DNA from: Cudoniella acicularis
Lineage: Eukaryota; Ascomycota; Leotiomycetes; Helotiales; Helotiaceae
Length of the DNA: 12,059 nt
Reading direction: 5' to 3'
Assembly (NCBI GenBank): GCA_013054445.1
Contig: JAAMPI010001627.1
Location: forward strand, 1-12,059
In this document: in pieces, positions 1 through 8,444 of the stretch
Layout of the letters: every line of letters starts with the position of its first letter
Numbering within the stretch: position 1 is the stretch's first letter
The notes under the pieces: model-generated
The model's database searches: none
Told to the model about the DNA's origin: nothing
The model's input: the letters and a program-made list of their open reading frames with translations, nothing else
Made by a program: the position numbers and the translations under genes

Positions 1-1216
1 ATTGATATCTAGGTTGAAGAGAAAATTGCATAAACAGTAATTATCTTTCAACTCCTGGGTTAAGCTGTGAGAACCGCTTACGTAAAAGAGCATAGAGAAG
101 TTTCTAAATGGAAGAGAAGGGATTTTCGAGGTGAGTGGTTGTGGATAGATACTCTTGAGAGTCCGAGTTGCGCAGTAGGGGCGGTCGAGTTGGCAAAAAG
201 ATATTTTCCTGGGAAGGTTGTTAGACATTTTCGAAGAGTGGGAGGCTCCCCGTAAATAGACTGTAAGCAAGCATACTAACCCAGGAAGGCAAGCCCTTCC
301 GAGAAGGAAGTCATTTCAGAATTAGCAACAAGCTTTCAGTTGACAATGTATCAGAACCTTTGGCAGCTAGAGTACTCTTATGTAGAGCTTTAGTTTGACA
401 GCATGTCTTCAGATAACAGCAGAATGAAAAAGATTGACAGCAGGAAGTTCGTTGCACGGATATATAGCATGACAGCAGGAAGCATTCCAACAGATGAAAG
501 ATGCTTTGCTGTGAAACTAGGGTTCTGACACCAGAAAAAAACACTGCCGATTTCGAAAGCTGGCTGAGAATCCAGAGATATGTGCCAGTTAAGATGAAAA
601 CCCACTTGTGAAACCGTTCGGAATGAAAAAGAAAAGCTTTCCTGGCAGATCAATTTTCGCCTGGCCTCTCTGGGCCCATTCTCACATACAGCTAAGATCT
701 CCATGCCAAGCAGCATCTGCTTTAAGGTTCTGTCTTCATCTTGGATACCTAATACGGCTATAAGAGGTGCATTAATCGGCCATGTTGTCTTGAGCGACTG
801 ACTAGCGTCGCTGTTACGGCCGTTTTGTGACAATGGGAGTTTATTTAAAAGGAAGCTCTAAAGCTTCCACATAAAGAACACAACTATAAAATTCCCCGCT
901 TAACTTGAAAGAGTGATATATATATCATAAATTCCCTGTGATGTTATCCTCAAGGCCCCTCCTTGGAGGCATGTTTCGAAAATTCCATGGTTTGGAATTT
1001 GGCAAGTTAAGGAATCATGATGATTGTGTAAAGCAAACATTTATATTGAGTAGTGCAGACTCCAAGAAAAGGAGGAAATAATTATGAAATGAACAGACAA
1101 GTATGAAGAGGAAAACCCTTGGAAACTTATATTAAAATGAGACCTTCGACTCGTTTTGTTACTTGATTATGTTTGACAAGCGACGGAAGCAGAGTAGAAG
1201 ATCTTGAATGAGCACT
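1..1216. other. No supportable gene
   Basis: I see no convincing gene here on either strand. The longest open stretch (minus, about 833 down to 390) lacks an ATG near its start, has no recognisable motif and uses hydrophobic, low-information residues. A short AT run lies near 915-925. The region may be the 3' flank of the minus-strand gene that ends at 1217, or intergenic DNA. Confidence 0.5.
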
Positions 1217-2028
1217 CTATAATCTCTTTTGTGGAATATATTTGCTTACTTTCTTCCACCGCATCTTGGCAATTGTTTTCCTCGCATTGACCTGCTTGTT
1301 GATCATGACCGGAGATTTTTGAACTCTGTTTGTGTACGTTTTCCTTCCCTTTCCCGGCGGCTGGACACTTTCCAAACCGTCACTGATCACTCTTTCCCGC
1401 AATCGTTTGTACTTCCGCTGCCATGTCATGGCATATTCCTCCCATTTGCTACTCTCAGTAAGGGCTATCTCCTCCTTAACTGCGTATGTTCGGGCACGAT
1501 ATTTCCAGTCTTCTGCCTGGTCTATCAAATCTCTTTTTGTCTCATCAAGTATTTTCAGGTCTACTTGGGCTGATTTCAGCCTGGAAACTTCTCTCAGTAG
1601 TTGTTTGCTATCCGACTCCAAATCAAAGCTTTGTTGTCTCATATGTTCCATCGAGTTTTGCGGCATACGGTTGTCCCCGACGGCTGTCATGTGCTCTTTC
1701 AGTGTTTTCAACTGATTCTACATGCCACTTCAGCCTTTCGACAATTGTCCACTTCTGCCTCCACCGCGTTGTTTCCCCCAATCAACTGATCCTGTTTCAG
1801 TTTGAAAATCCTCTTCTGTTGGTCGTTCTGATTGTCAAGCTTCTTGATGTATTTTCGTTGTCTTTCGAGATTGCTGTTTGCTTTTGCCAGGTGTGCTTCC
1901 TGGAATGTGGCTTTGAAGGCCGAGGATGTGCCGCAAGGGGGCTCGTTCTTGGTTGATGCCCTCTTCATCGCTATTATTTGCGAATTGCAGGTTTGCCCTT
2001 CGTATATGGAACTCCAAACGGACGACAT
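1217..2028 (-). pseudogene. Coiled-coil protein of unknown family, one frameshift
   Basis: Function not recognised. Reading from ATG at 2028, the frame runs about 106 codons and ends at TGA 1710-1708. The next frame carries on with no loss of character from about 1717 to a stop at 1217. Both parts are rich in E, K, Q, L and R, as in a coiled coil (first part KQDQLIGGNNAVEAEVD, second part LREVSRLKSAQVDLKILDE), and the protein ends in a basic tail (QPPGKGRKTYTNRVQK). The continuing frame has a TAG at 1720-1718, so a simple frameshift must lie between about 1717 and 1708. It is a net one-base loss or two-base gain. A 59 nt intron with a poor GTCGAA donor and an acceptor at ...GACAG would also join the frames, but it removes coiled-coil residues. 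The frame stays open upstream of 2028 to about 2213 without an ATG, so a further 5' exon is possible. It resembles the gene at 2934-5587 in style, not in visible sequence. Confidence 0.5.
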
Positions 2029-2430
2029 GACGATATAGAATGGATAATTGTATACTTTCTCGAGGGTTTGAGGTGTTGTGGCGATTTCTTTTGTCTTGGG
2101 GTTAAACTCTTGGTTGAAAACGGAATCGCTTGGAATGAACAAAGAGATGCATCGAGATAAAGCACAGAATGCAGCGCTTTGACTAAAAACGATGCTCCAA
2201 CTTTTTTCTGTGGCTCAAGACTCGATCATATTTGCTCCATCTAAAGTTTATGCGTGCCATAACCTAATGGTTTGCATAATATTACTGAATATATCCCCCA
2301 AAAGGTTCCCACTCACTAGCAACACATTTAATGCAACCTTAGCCAGCCGCCAATGTCAGAAATCTAGAAACATTCTATCTTGTACAGGGTATCGTCGGGT
2401 AATCCTCCAAATCATAATCTCCCAAGTCTC
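2029..2430. other. No supportable gene
   Basis: Apart from the open but ATG-less lead-in to the coiled-coil gene (about 2213-2029, minus), I see no coding signal, repeat or RNA gene here. Confidence 0.4.
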
Positions 2431-2700
2431 TTATTGCTTCGTACTTGTCGCGTCACTTTTGATTTTTTCCACGTGCACGGGGAATTTTCTGAAGTGCTAT
2501 CCCTGTTAGTTTAATCATTTTGATCCCGAGATGGATATAACTTACACCCTTAACCTAGTAATGGCCTTCCTTGGCTGCTCTGTAGTGCCTGTCGTTTGGA
2601 AGTGCGGTATGTTGAGATTGTCGATCATTCTGTAACATGCTTCTGTCAAACCGTGGTCTGCAGTGGCTATTACCAGACCTCCGACGATTTGGAGCACCAT
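2431..2700 (-). CDS. Possible small two-exon protein, unknown
   Basis: Not recognised. Exon 1 would run 2700-2546, from ATG through a hydrophobic start (MVLQIVGGLVIATADHG) and a polar part ending ...RKAITRLR. A very good fungal intron follows, 2545-2489: donor GTAAGT, branch ACTAAC, acceptor CAG, 57 nt. Exon 2 (2488-2431) adds about 18 residues and stops at TAA. The total is about 70 residues. The intron is the only strong evidence; the protein has no motif I know. The first 14 residues could be a membrane segment or signal anchor. It may instead be the end of a longer gene with upstream exons, or chance. Confidence 0.28.
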
Positions 2701-2726
2701 CCGCAGTGTCGTGTAACGTTCTGTTA

Positions 2727-2752
2727 TCACGTGAGATCTCTATGTCACGTGA
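2727..2752. promoter_or_regulatory. Two TCACGTGA palindromes
   Basis: The 8-mer TCACGTGA occurs at 2727-2734 and again at 2745-2752, start to start 18 bp. Each holds a CACGTG E-box, the classic site of bHLH factors. They lie 27-52 bases ahead of the ATG of the possible small gene at 2700. A regulatory role is inferred from motif and position only. Confidence 0.25.
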
Positions 2753-2885
2753 AGGGGTTTACCTAGTCTTAGAAGCGTCAAGCAGATCCTGGTAGAATGT
2801 TATCTTATTGCTAAGAGTATGAATTGAGCACGAAGCTCCAACATAGGAAAACTATATAGCTATATAGATGGTGGTGACGGATCAG

Positions 2886-2937
2886 GTGATCGCAAGATCG
2901 TGGTTCTATCCCTCGAGCAGTTCGATCTTGCGATCAC
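2886..2937. repeat. Perfect 15 bp inverted repeat
   Basis: The arm GTGATCGCAAGATCG at 2886-2900 is matched exactly by its reverse complement at 2923-2937, with a 22 nt spacer. It could form a hairpin in RNA or DNA. The right arm overlaps the last bases of the proposed final exon of the minus-strand coiled-coil gene (stop at 2936-2934), so a role in 3' end formation is possible but unproven. Confidence 0.6.
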
Positions 2938-5587
2938 ATCATGTGACTTATCACGAGTCGTGGCATGTCGCTCTCGACGCTATCCTCTGTTAACATGCCT
3001 CCATTCTCTCCTGAAGTGCGTGCCCGTCTTAAAGCTCCGCGTGATGTAACCCCCTCCCCGGGCTCGTTATTGGATTCGTCCTCTCGAACAAACTGGCTTT
3101 CGTTGAGACGACGCACAAGCGTAGAAGATAAATCCTCATCCTCAAGCCCCTGATTACCACGTCCCTCTGAATGCCTTGGCCCTGCCTGTTCTTCCCTTGC
3201 AACCTCACGAAGATTAGGGTTCCATTTAAAGGCAAAGGGTGTTGAGAATATGTGAATATAGCAATCCAGATATCGTAGTCTAGTCACATGATAGCGTGAG
3301 CTAGCATGTGGCGCTAAGGGCACACAGATAGTCTCATGCTCTCCTGCTCTCCTTCCCTCCTTAGTTAGCACAATAGATACGATTCTACACCTTTCAATAG
3401 CTTCCTCATGCCTACCAGAATGGAGATCATTACTCTATTCTCAATAAAAGGGGCGATTATCCGAGCTAAGTCTCGGCATTCCTCCATTACTTGTGACAAC
3501 TCTGTCTTCAATTTAGCCTTCTCGTCATGGACAGCCTTAGCGATCCTCGTTAATTCAGAGATATTTTCTCGGAATTTAGCGGCTTGAGAGCTTTTCTCTT
3601 CCTTGAGGGCTTGCAACTCTTTATTTGCTTCGAATAGGTCGGCATCTAAATAGCGATTCTCAAGCCGTAATTCCCCGAAACGTTGCTCCAGCTCATCATC
3701 TCTGCCCCGAGAGTTGTTTTCGGTTTCCGGCTGCTCATGCGCTCGCAGATTCTCAATTTCTGCTATCTCCGTTCTCAGACAACGATTCTCCAAATATAGC
3801 TTAGCAACCTTCTGTGGCAAATGACCATTTTCGTCTTGCAGTTCCGGACTTTCATGGCTTCTCTCCAGCTTAAGTGCACTCAGTTTCTCCCTCAGTGATG
3901 TGATCCTTCGCCTCTTCTCCTTATTCTTTCTCTTCAACTTATTTTTCTCCTTCTCCAGGCTCTTCAACTTCAGCTCGTTCTCCTTTTGGTCACTATCAGC
4001 AGTAAACCTGGCCTGCAGATTCATAGTAATATCACTACTCTGAATTGTATCAACCTTATTCTTGTAGAACTCTGTCTTCCTTGACTTTTTGAAGTTCTGC
4101 CAAAAGACGTTCCCGCTCGGCCGCGAAGCTATCTGGTTCTGGGAGTCCTCTTTCTCCAATCTGCCGTGGCATTTGTAGAATTGGATGGGACTTTGTAGGA
4201 GGTCGAGAAAATATTTCAGCACTGAGATGAGCATTTGTCTTTTGAAGGGCTTGAATATTTGCTTCTTTTTCGACTATGTCGGACTGAGTTTGTCTGTAGA
4301 GCTTCTCGCTTTGCTGGATTAACATCTGGGTTTGGGTGAACTTCTCTTTTTCAGTCTCCAAATTCCCCACAGCTTTTGCCAATGTTGTTGCGTTCTGTTG
4401 TACCTCTCCTTCCTTGAGACTCAGTTCATTCTTCAAGCTTGTAATAATGCCCTCAGAATCGCGAATGCTCTCGCTCAGTTCGTTGACCTTCAGTTAACAT
4501 GTGCCCAACTCGTTACGAAGTTCAGTGGCTTCTTGCTCAGCCTTCGGCTTCTTCTCTTTGGTGATCTGCTGGGCATCTAACTGCTTAGTCAGGGTTAGGG
4601 TTACCAATAGCAATAACTCAAAAACTTGCTAGTGTCTATTTTGTCTTGGTGCTCTCCAAAACTATGAGTCAAATCAGCAAAAGGTTAAACTTGCAGAAGG
4701 ACAAGATTGTTACTTACACCTTTCCGCCGATATTCGTGGACGATCGTTTCGTGAACCCAAACATAACCCGGGCCTGGACTTGGTCCAGCCTCGACTTCAT
4801 CATCATCAATGTCTAATTCCATTCTATCTTCTTTATGACCTGTCTGTGTAGCTTGGTGTCTGGCCCGGGGTGCCCGTGGCATCATCAATGGGATTACAGC
4901 TCCAGCAGCACCATTGGTTTTGCTTACTTTGGCTCGAGATGTAACAGTTCCCTTGTTGATGCTCGGAGTTGCAACTTTCGCCTTGTCTGTTGTATTTGAT
5001 TTGATTTCCCGTGCGCGCGACGTGCTAGTGTAACCATTGATGCTCTGTTTTGTGACTTTATTCTTCTTGTCTGCAACATTTGCAGTCTTTGCTGGAGCGC
5101 GAGAAGTACCAGTGTACCGGCTGATGTTTGGTGTTGCCGTTTCATTTGGCTTCTCAATGACGTTGGCCTTCTTTCCTTTAGTCCATCCTCTACATATTTC
5201 TGGGTTGATTTCCTTTTGCAATTTCGTGATCCAGTTTGATCCTGGTTGGAAATTGCTTGTTAATAAGCGTGCGTCGTGCTTGTGAAAAGAACTTTTACTA
5301 ACACGTTCTGCGGCCTTCCAAAGTGTCGGATTACTCGACGCCTTAGCTACGGGAAGATTCAAGGCTTGTGATTGTTGACGTGCCGCCATTTGTTGACGTT
5401 CCTTGAAGCTAGTGGCTGCAGATTGGCTTGAAACGGCATCCTTGACTCGGAAATTAGCATGTAGATTAGAAGTATTTTAGCACGAGGTTTTCCGAGAAAG
5501 GTATGGAGTCATGCTGGCAAAAGTAAGCGGGTTACTTACGAATTCCTTCTTTTTTCGGAAGCTTAACTTGTCTCTCACAAGGTCCAT
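2934..5587 (-). pseudogene. Long multi-exon coiled-coil protein with one in-frame stop
   Basis: Family not recognised. My model has five exons: 5587-5540, 5440-4718, 4580-4071, 4012-3416 and 3359-2934, all joined in phase 0, about 767 codons. Introns 1 and 2 have perfect GTAAGT donors (5539 and 4717). Intron 2 also has branch-like CTAAC and CTGAC before CAG at 4581. Intron 3 (4070-4013, 58 nt) has a weak GTTCTA donor and a CTGCAG acceptor. Intron 4 (3415-3360, 56 nt) has branch GCTAAC and a TAAG acceptor. The start is ATG 5587 (MDLVRDKLSFRKKKEF). Residues about 34-250 are basic, K/T/S-rich and disordered-looking, with three repeats and an acidic patch (MELDIDDDEVEAG). A long coiled coil follows (for example KLKSLEKEKNKLKRKNKEKR), then an E/S/G-rich tail. 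Codon 286 is TAA (4496-4494), yet coiled coil continues on both sides. That means a nonsense mutation, a read error or an unseen splice. The start of exon 5 is the least certain part. A structural or scaffold role is only a guess. Confidence 0.5.
4931..5125 (-). repeat. Three degenerate repeats inside the coiled-coil gene
   Basis: The basic head of the protein carries ISRYTGTSRA, INGYTSTSRA and INKGTVTSRA, starting 28 and 27 residues apart. Each is followed by a K/T/N-rich linker. The conserved core is I, then T, T, SRA. This is a protein repeat, not a simple DNA tandem repeat. SRA-type basic motifs could be phosphorylation or nucleic-acid contact sites, but nothing here proves that. Confidence 0.6.
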
Positions 5588-6218
5588 TCTGTTGGCTTTT
5601 CTCAGTCCAAACTTCGCTATTCCATTGATTCTACAGAAAGAAGTGCCCTATACATATAGGCTTTAGGGCCCTATAATCGCCACCTAATGTGACTCATACA
5701 GAAGGTTCCAGCGTATGTTTACAGCGCATTGCCACTGTATTTCTAAGCTTTGCCACCCTAATTGCCACTACTATATTATCCTTAGGCACTACTCCCAACA
5801 CATTCTCTTCCCCTGAAACAGACGAAAATCCTCCTTTAGATTGTCCAGTTATGTTCTCAAAACCTTGACATCCTTCGATGCAGCTCCAACGACCGCTCCG
5901 TCGCTCATTTCCTTGATACCGCCGAGGTTGATTGACCAAGGTTTTGTATGGGCCTCATGTTATAGGATTTTGACAAGATCAGACAGTTTTGCTGCTCGAG
6001 AAACCAGCTTTCGGTAATCAATTCCGAGTTCCGCAAACTCCTCTCCCTTGGTTCTGAATCTGGTATTGCTTCGAGCCGTCGCAACAGTATGGTTGGGTAC
6101 GATTATTATGGCGACAGGCAACAAGGCAGGAATTACGATATTAAGGCAGTCAAGCGAGAGTGTGCGAGGCATCACAAGGCATTCTTGCCATTTTAATAAG
6201 CGAGACCCTACCCCACTA
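5588..6218. other. Intergenic, MITE-like motif at 5749-5769
   Basis: This stretch lies upstream of the minus-strand coiled-coil gene, and I see no gene in it. Short GCCAC-containing motifs recur at about 5679, 5731, 5752 and 5764. The stretch TTTGCCACCCTAATTGCCACT at 5749-5769 resembles part of the terminal repeat of the element at 6219-6482. It may be an older, eroded relative. Confidence 0.4.
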
Positions 6219-6482
6219 CTATTCCCCCCCCTTGAATAAGGTTATTTTGCCACTTTAGTCGCCACTTTTGCGAGACTCCTTCTCACTCCACTTANAACTC
6301 CACCACAGCTCCTACTGCCTCCTAATTTGGGAGNTTCGCAGTCAATATACTCGTTCANTCGTGCCTGCTAGCTATAAGAGCCTCAATCTGGTACCTGATC
6401 ACGCAAAAAGTGGACTGTAAACAGGTGGTGATAAAGTGGCGACCAAAGTGGCAAAATAACCTTTATTCAAGGGGGAGGATAG
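6219..6482. mobile_element. MITE with about 50 bp terminal inverted repeats, TA target
   Basis: The left arm 6219-6268 and the right arm 6433-6482 are inverted copies with few differences. Both contain a C-rich start, CTTGAATAA, GGTTATTTTGCCACTTT and GTCGCCACTTT. The element is bounded by TA on each side (6217-6218 and 6483-6484), fitting the TA duplication of Tc1/mariner insertions. The inner part is about 165 bp, holds no open frame and contains three unread bases (n). Extra inverted pieces occur inside (CCACTTTTGCG at 6262-6272 against CGCAAAAAGTGG at 6402-6413). The close arm identity suggests fairly recent movement by a transposase encoded elsewhere. Confidence 0.78.
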
Positions 6483-6827
6483 TATTTTACTCAGCCACTA
6501 TTCTCAAACTTGATCACGTGTGTGGCGTTAGAACAGGTTTCTCGAACTTTCCATAGGCAGGTGCGCGGCAGCACCCTGGTGAGGGTGCGTGGTCGGGTTC
6601 CTTTGCATCAAATAGGGCACTAGATTGAAAATTGCAGGAGCTCAATAGCGCGCACGGGGCCTGAGCAGCTGATTTGTCCATATCAATATGAAAACCCCGG
6701 AACGGAAGAACTCTGTTCCATTGACGATGTAAGCTCCGCCAGCTAATTGCTGCCCACAGTCTCGACAACAAACAACAAAAATGCCACCTCCTGTCTTGTG
6801 TAGCTTGTCCAACATCAAGTACCTATC
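6483..6827. other. Upstream region of the nuclease-like gene
   Basis: No gene is firmly supported. A minus-strand frame from ATG 6815 to 6642 is open and includes CCRDCGQQLAGG, a short Cys-rich motif. Its start is only 13 bases from the start of the plus-strand gene, and no splice or longer frame supports it. A CACGTG site occurs near 6515. Confidence 0.35.
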
Positions 6828-8025
6828 ATGAGTGCACAATCACTGCAAATCACGCCGCCCCAAAGCTTCACGAGCTCACCACCAACGCCGCCTGCGACCG
6901 AGGAGAAAACTGTGACGCCTATCTCACGCATTCTTGCAGAGGTTGGACGGCACAAAGCCGGACATTGTCTGCCTGCTGGCGAACATTGGCTTAGGTTTCC
7001 ATTAGATGGTGATCAGTACGAAGATCTTCACCGCCAGCTCCGGAAAGCCAATCTTTGGGATCATTACGAACACAAAATTCGGTATGTGGAGGGCACTGAT
7101 ATACTGCTCTTTGACTAACGCGATGGCAGACACGATTACTTCCCATCAGCCGAATTATATGTCATTCGAATGCCCAGTACATTGCACGAAAGCCTCGGAT
7201 CTTATATCACGCAAGAGTTCCTACGACAGTTGGACGAAATTGCCCATAGTGGTTCTCTCGGAGCGGTATTTGCAGGAAACATAGAAAACAGTGCATCTGC
7301 AGAAATCATCTTCAAGGAAAGTGAATACGGCTCACATGAGCCAGACGCCTCATTTCAACATTTTGAGGCACAATATCCAGGCGTCATCCTTGAATTGTCC
7401 TACTCACAAAAGAAGAAGGATCTGTCACGTCTGGCGCATGAGTATATTCTTGGGTCAGATACCGATATTCGTGTCGTAATTGGCATTGACGTAGAGTACA
7501 AATGCAGCAGGAAGGCATCGGTCTCCATCTGGCGTCCACACATTGGAGTCAATAATGCTGGAGAAAAAGAACTTTCCGTCGTGCAAACAGTTACGGACCA
7601 GGTATGCTCGCATATATTGTCAACGAAGTGCACCTGTCTAATACTTCTAGCTCTTCCGTGACGATGTAGGAAACTTTGTTCTTGATTCTCAAGCGAGCCT
7701 GAAGCTGCGACTAGAGGACTTCGGTACTAAAGCTTTCGCCACGAAGTTTCCTAATCTTACGGACAGCATACACATCTCCGCGGAACAGTTATTTTCGTTT
7801 CTCGAGCGTGCCGAAGTCAAAGCGAGGAGAGTGAAGCAAGGCGAAGGCTTAGCAAGGAGCGACAAACCTTGGATAACGAAAAGGCGCAGAGACAGTACTC
7901 CACCAGAGCAGCTCGATTCAGACCGCGAGGGCAGATTCGCGGAAGATGAGGAGAGGGCAGCGAAGAAGGCTATGATGGACGACGGTTCTTACAAGGCTAG
8001 CTCTTCAGACGCTGATCTGGAGTAA
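6828..8025 (+). CDS. PD-(D/E)XK nuclease-like protein, three exons
   Basis: Exons are 6828-7081, 7130-7601 and 7651-8025, giving 366 residues. Intron 1 (48 nt) has donor GTATGT, branch GACTAAC and acceptor CAG. Intron 2 (49 nt) has donor GTATGC, branch TCTAAT and acceptor TAG. The frame is clean throughout and the start is the first ATG. Residues 1-35 are S/T/P-rich. The core, about residues 95-260, has PD at 156-157 (EPDASF), then a hydrophobic strand ending in E173 (PGVILELSYSQKKKDL), then YILGSDTDIRVVIGIDVEY and a SIWRP strand. This order of PD, a 15-residue gap, E-x-S-x-x-Q-K fits the restriction-endonuclease-like fold with a shifted catalytic K/Q. From memory, a widespread group of uncharacterised fungal proteins shares this pattern. 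The C-terminus (residues about 285-366) is charged, with KRRRD and AAKKA patches that could be nuclear signals. Cleavage activity is inferred, not shown. The degraded WD40 piece begins right after the stop. Confidence 0.85.
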
Positions 8026-8031
8026 AGTTTG

Positions 8032-8259
8032 GTGCACTTTTGGGATACCGCGGTGGGTGTGGCGCAGCAGACACTCCGTGACCGCACCGGTCTGGTTTGA
8101 GCCTTGGCCGTCTCGCTGGATGGCAAGAGAGTGGTATCAGCTTCAGATGATGGGACCATCCAGTTGTGGGATACAAAGACGGGCGAGACACTGCGAAAGT
8201 TTAAAGGCAATGCGATCAAGATAGTCGCTATAGCCTTCTCATGAGACTCGACATATTAC
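8032..8259 (+). pseudogene. WD40 repeat relic (NLR-type)
   Basis: One frame reads HFWDTAVGVAQQTL, then SLDGKRVVSASDDGTIQLWD followed by TKTGETLRKFKG, then IVAIAFS. This is the blade pattern of WD40 repeats with GKRVVSASDDGTI and LWDT signatures, close to the repeats of fungal NACHT-WD40 (HET-E/NWD-like) receptors. About one and a half blades remain. Two TGA stops interrupt it (8098-8100 and 8242-8244). In both places a CGA codon would restore one plausible reading, so C-to-T change is likely. There is no start codon or upstream receptor domain, so it is a fragment of a lost gene. It is in frame with the nuclease-like gene ending at 8025. Confidence 0.8.
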
Positions 8260-8444
8260 ACTGGACGCTTATCCACCAAACATAATGAATCTTATCCTGC
8301 TTTAGCGAGGCTCGATGTACAACTCAATTAGTTGTTGCCGATGTGTAACAATGTCCGAGTATTGCACAGTTCATTACGAGCCCGAACATCTCCAGAATGA
8401 CACTAACAGGAGAGGCTTGTTGCTTAATTCTCCTGCCTGAACAA

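Noticed and set aside
67..255. Plus-strand 62-codon frame
   Set aside because: Starts with GTG, which is not expected for a fungal gene, and has no motif or neighbour support.
390..833. Minus-strand open frame of 147 codons
   Set aside because: It begins without ATG, has no recognisable motif and no supporting splice sites.
1708..1720. Programmed frameshift in the first coiled-coil gene
   Set aside because: The shift window is narrow, but no slippery heptamer is seen there; mutation or read error is simpler.
2870..2950. tRNA-like stretch with GGTTCTATCCC
   Set aside because: The B-box likeness is imperfect and no cloverleaf with acceptor and anticodon arms can be built; the 15 bp hairpin explains the symmetry.
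4588..4604. Telomere-like TTAGGG repeat (CAGGGTTAGGGTTAC)
   Set aside because: Only about two units, and it falls in intron 2 of the coiled-coil gene, where CTAAC on the minus strand serves as a branch-like sequence. Too short to claim an interstitial telomere.
6642..6815. Minus-strand 57-codon frame with CCRDCGQQLAGG
   Set aside because: It looks faintly like a zinc-binding motif, but its start is 13 bases from a solid divergent gene and there is no longer frame or splice support.
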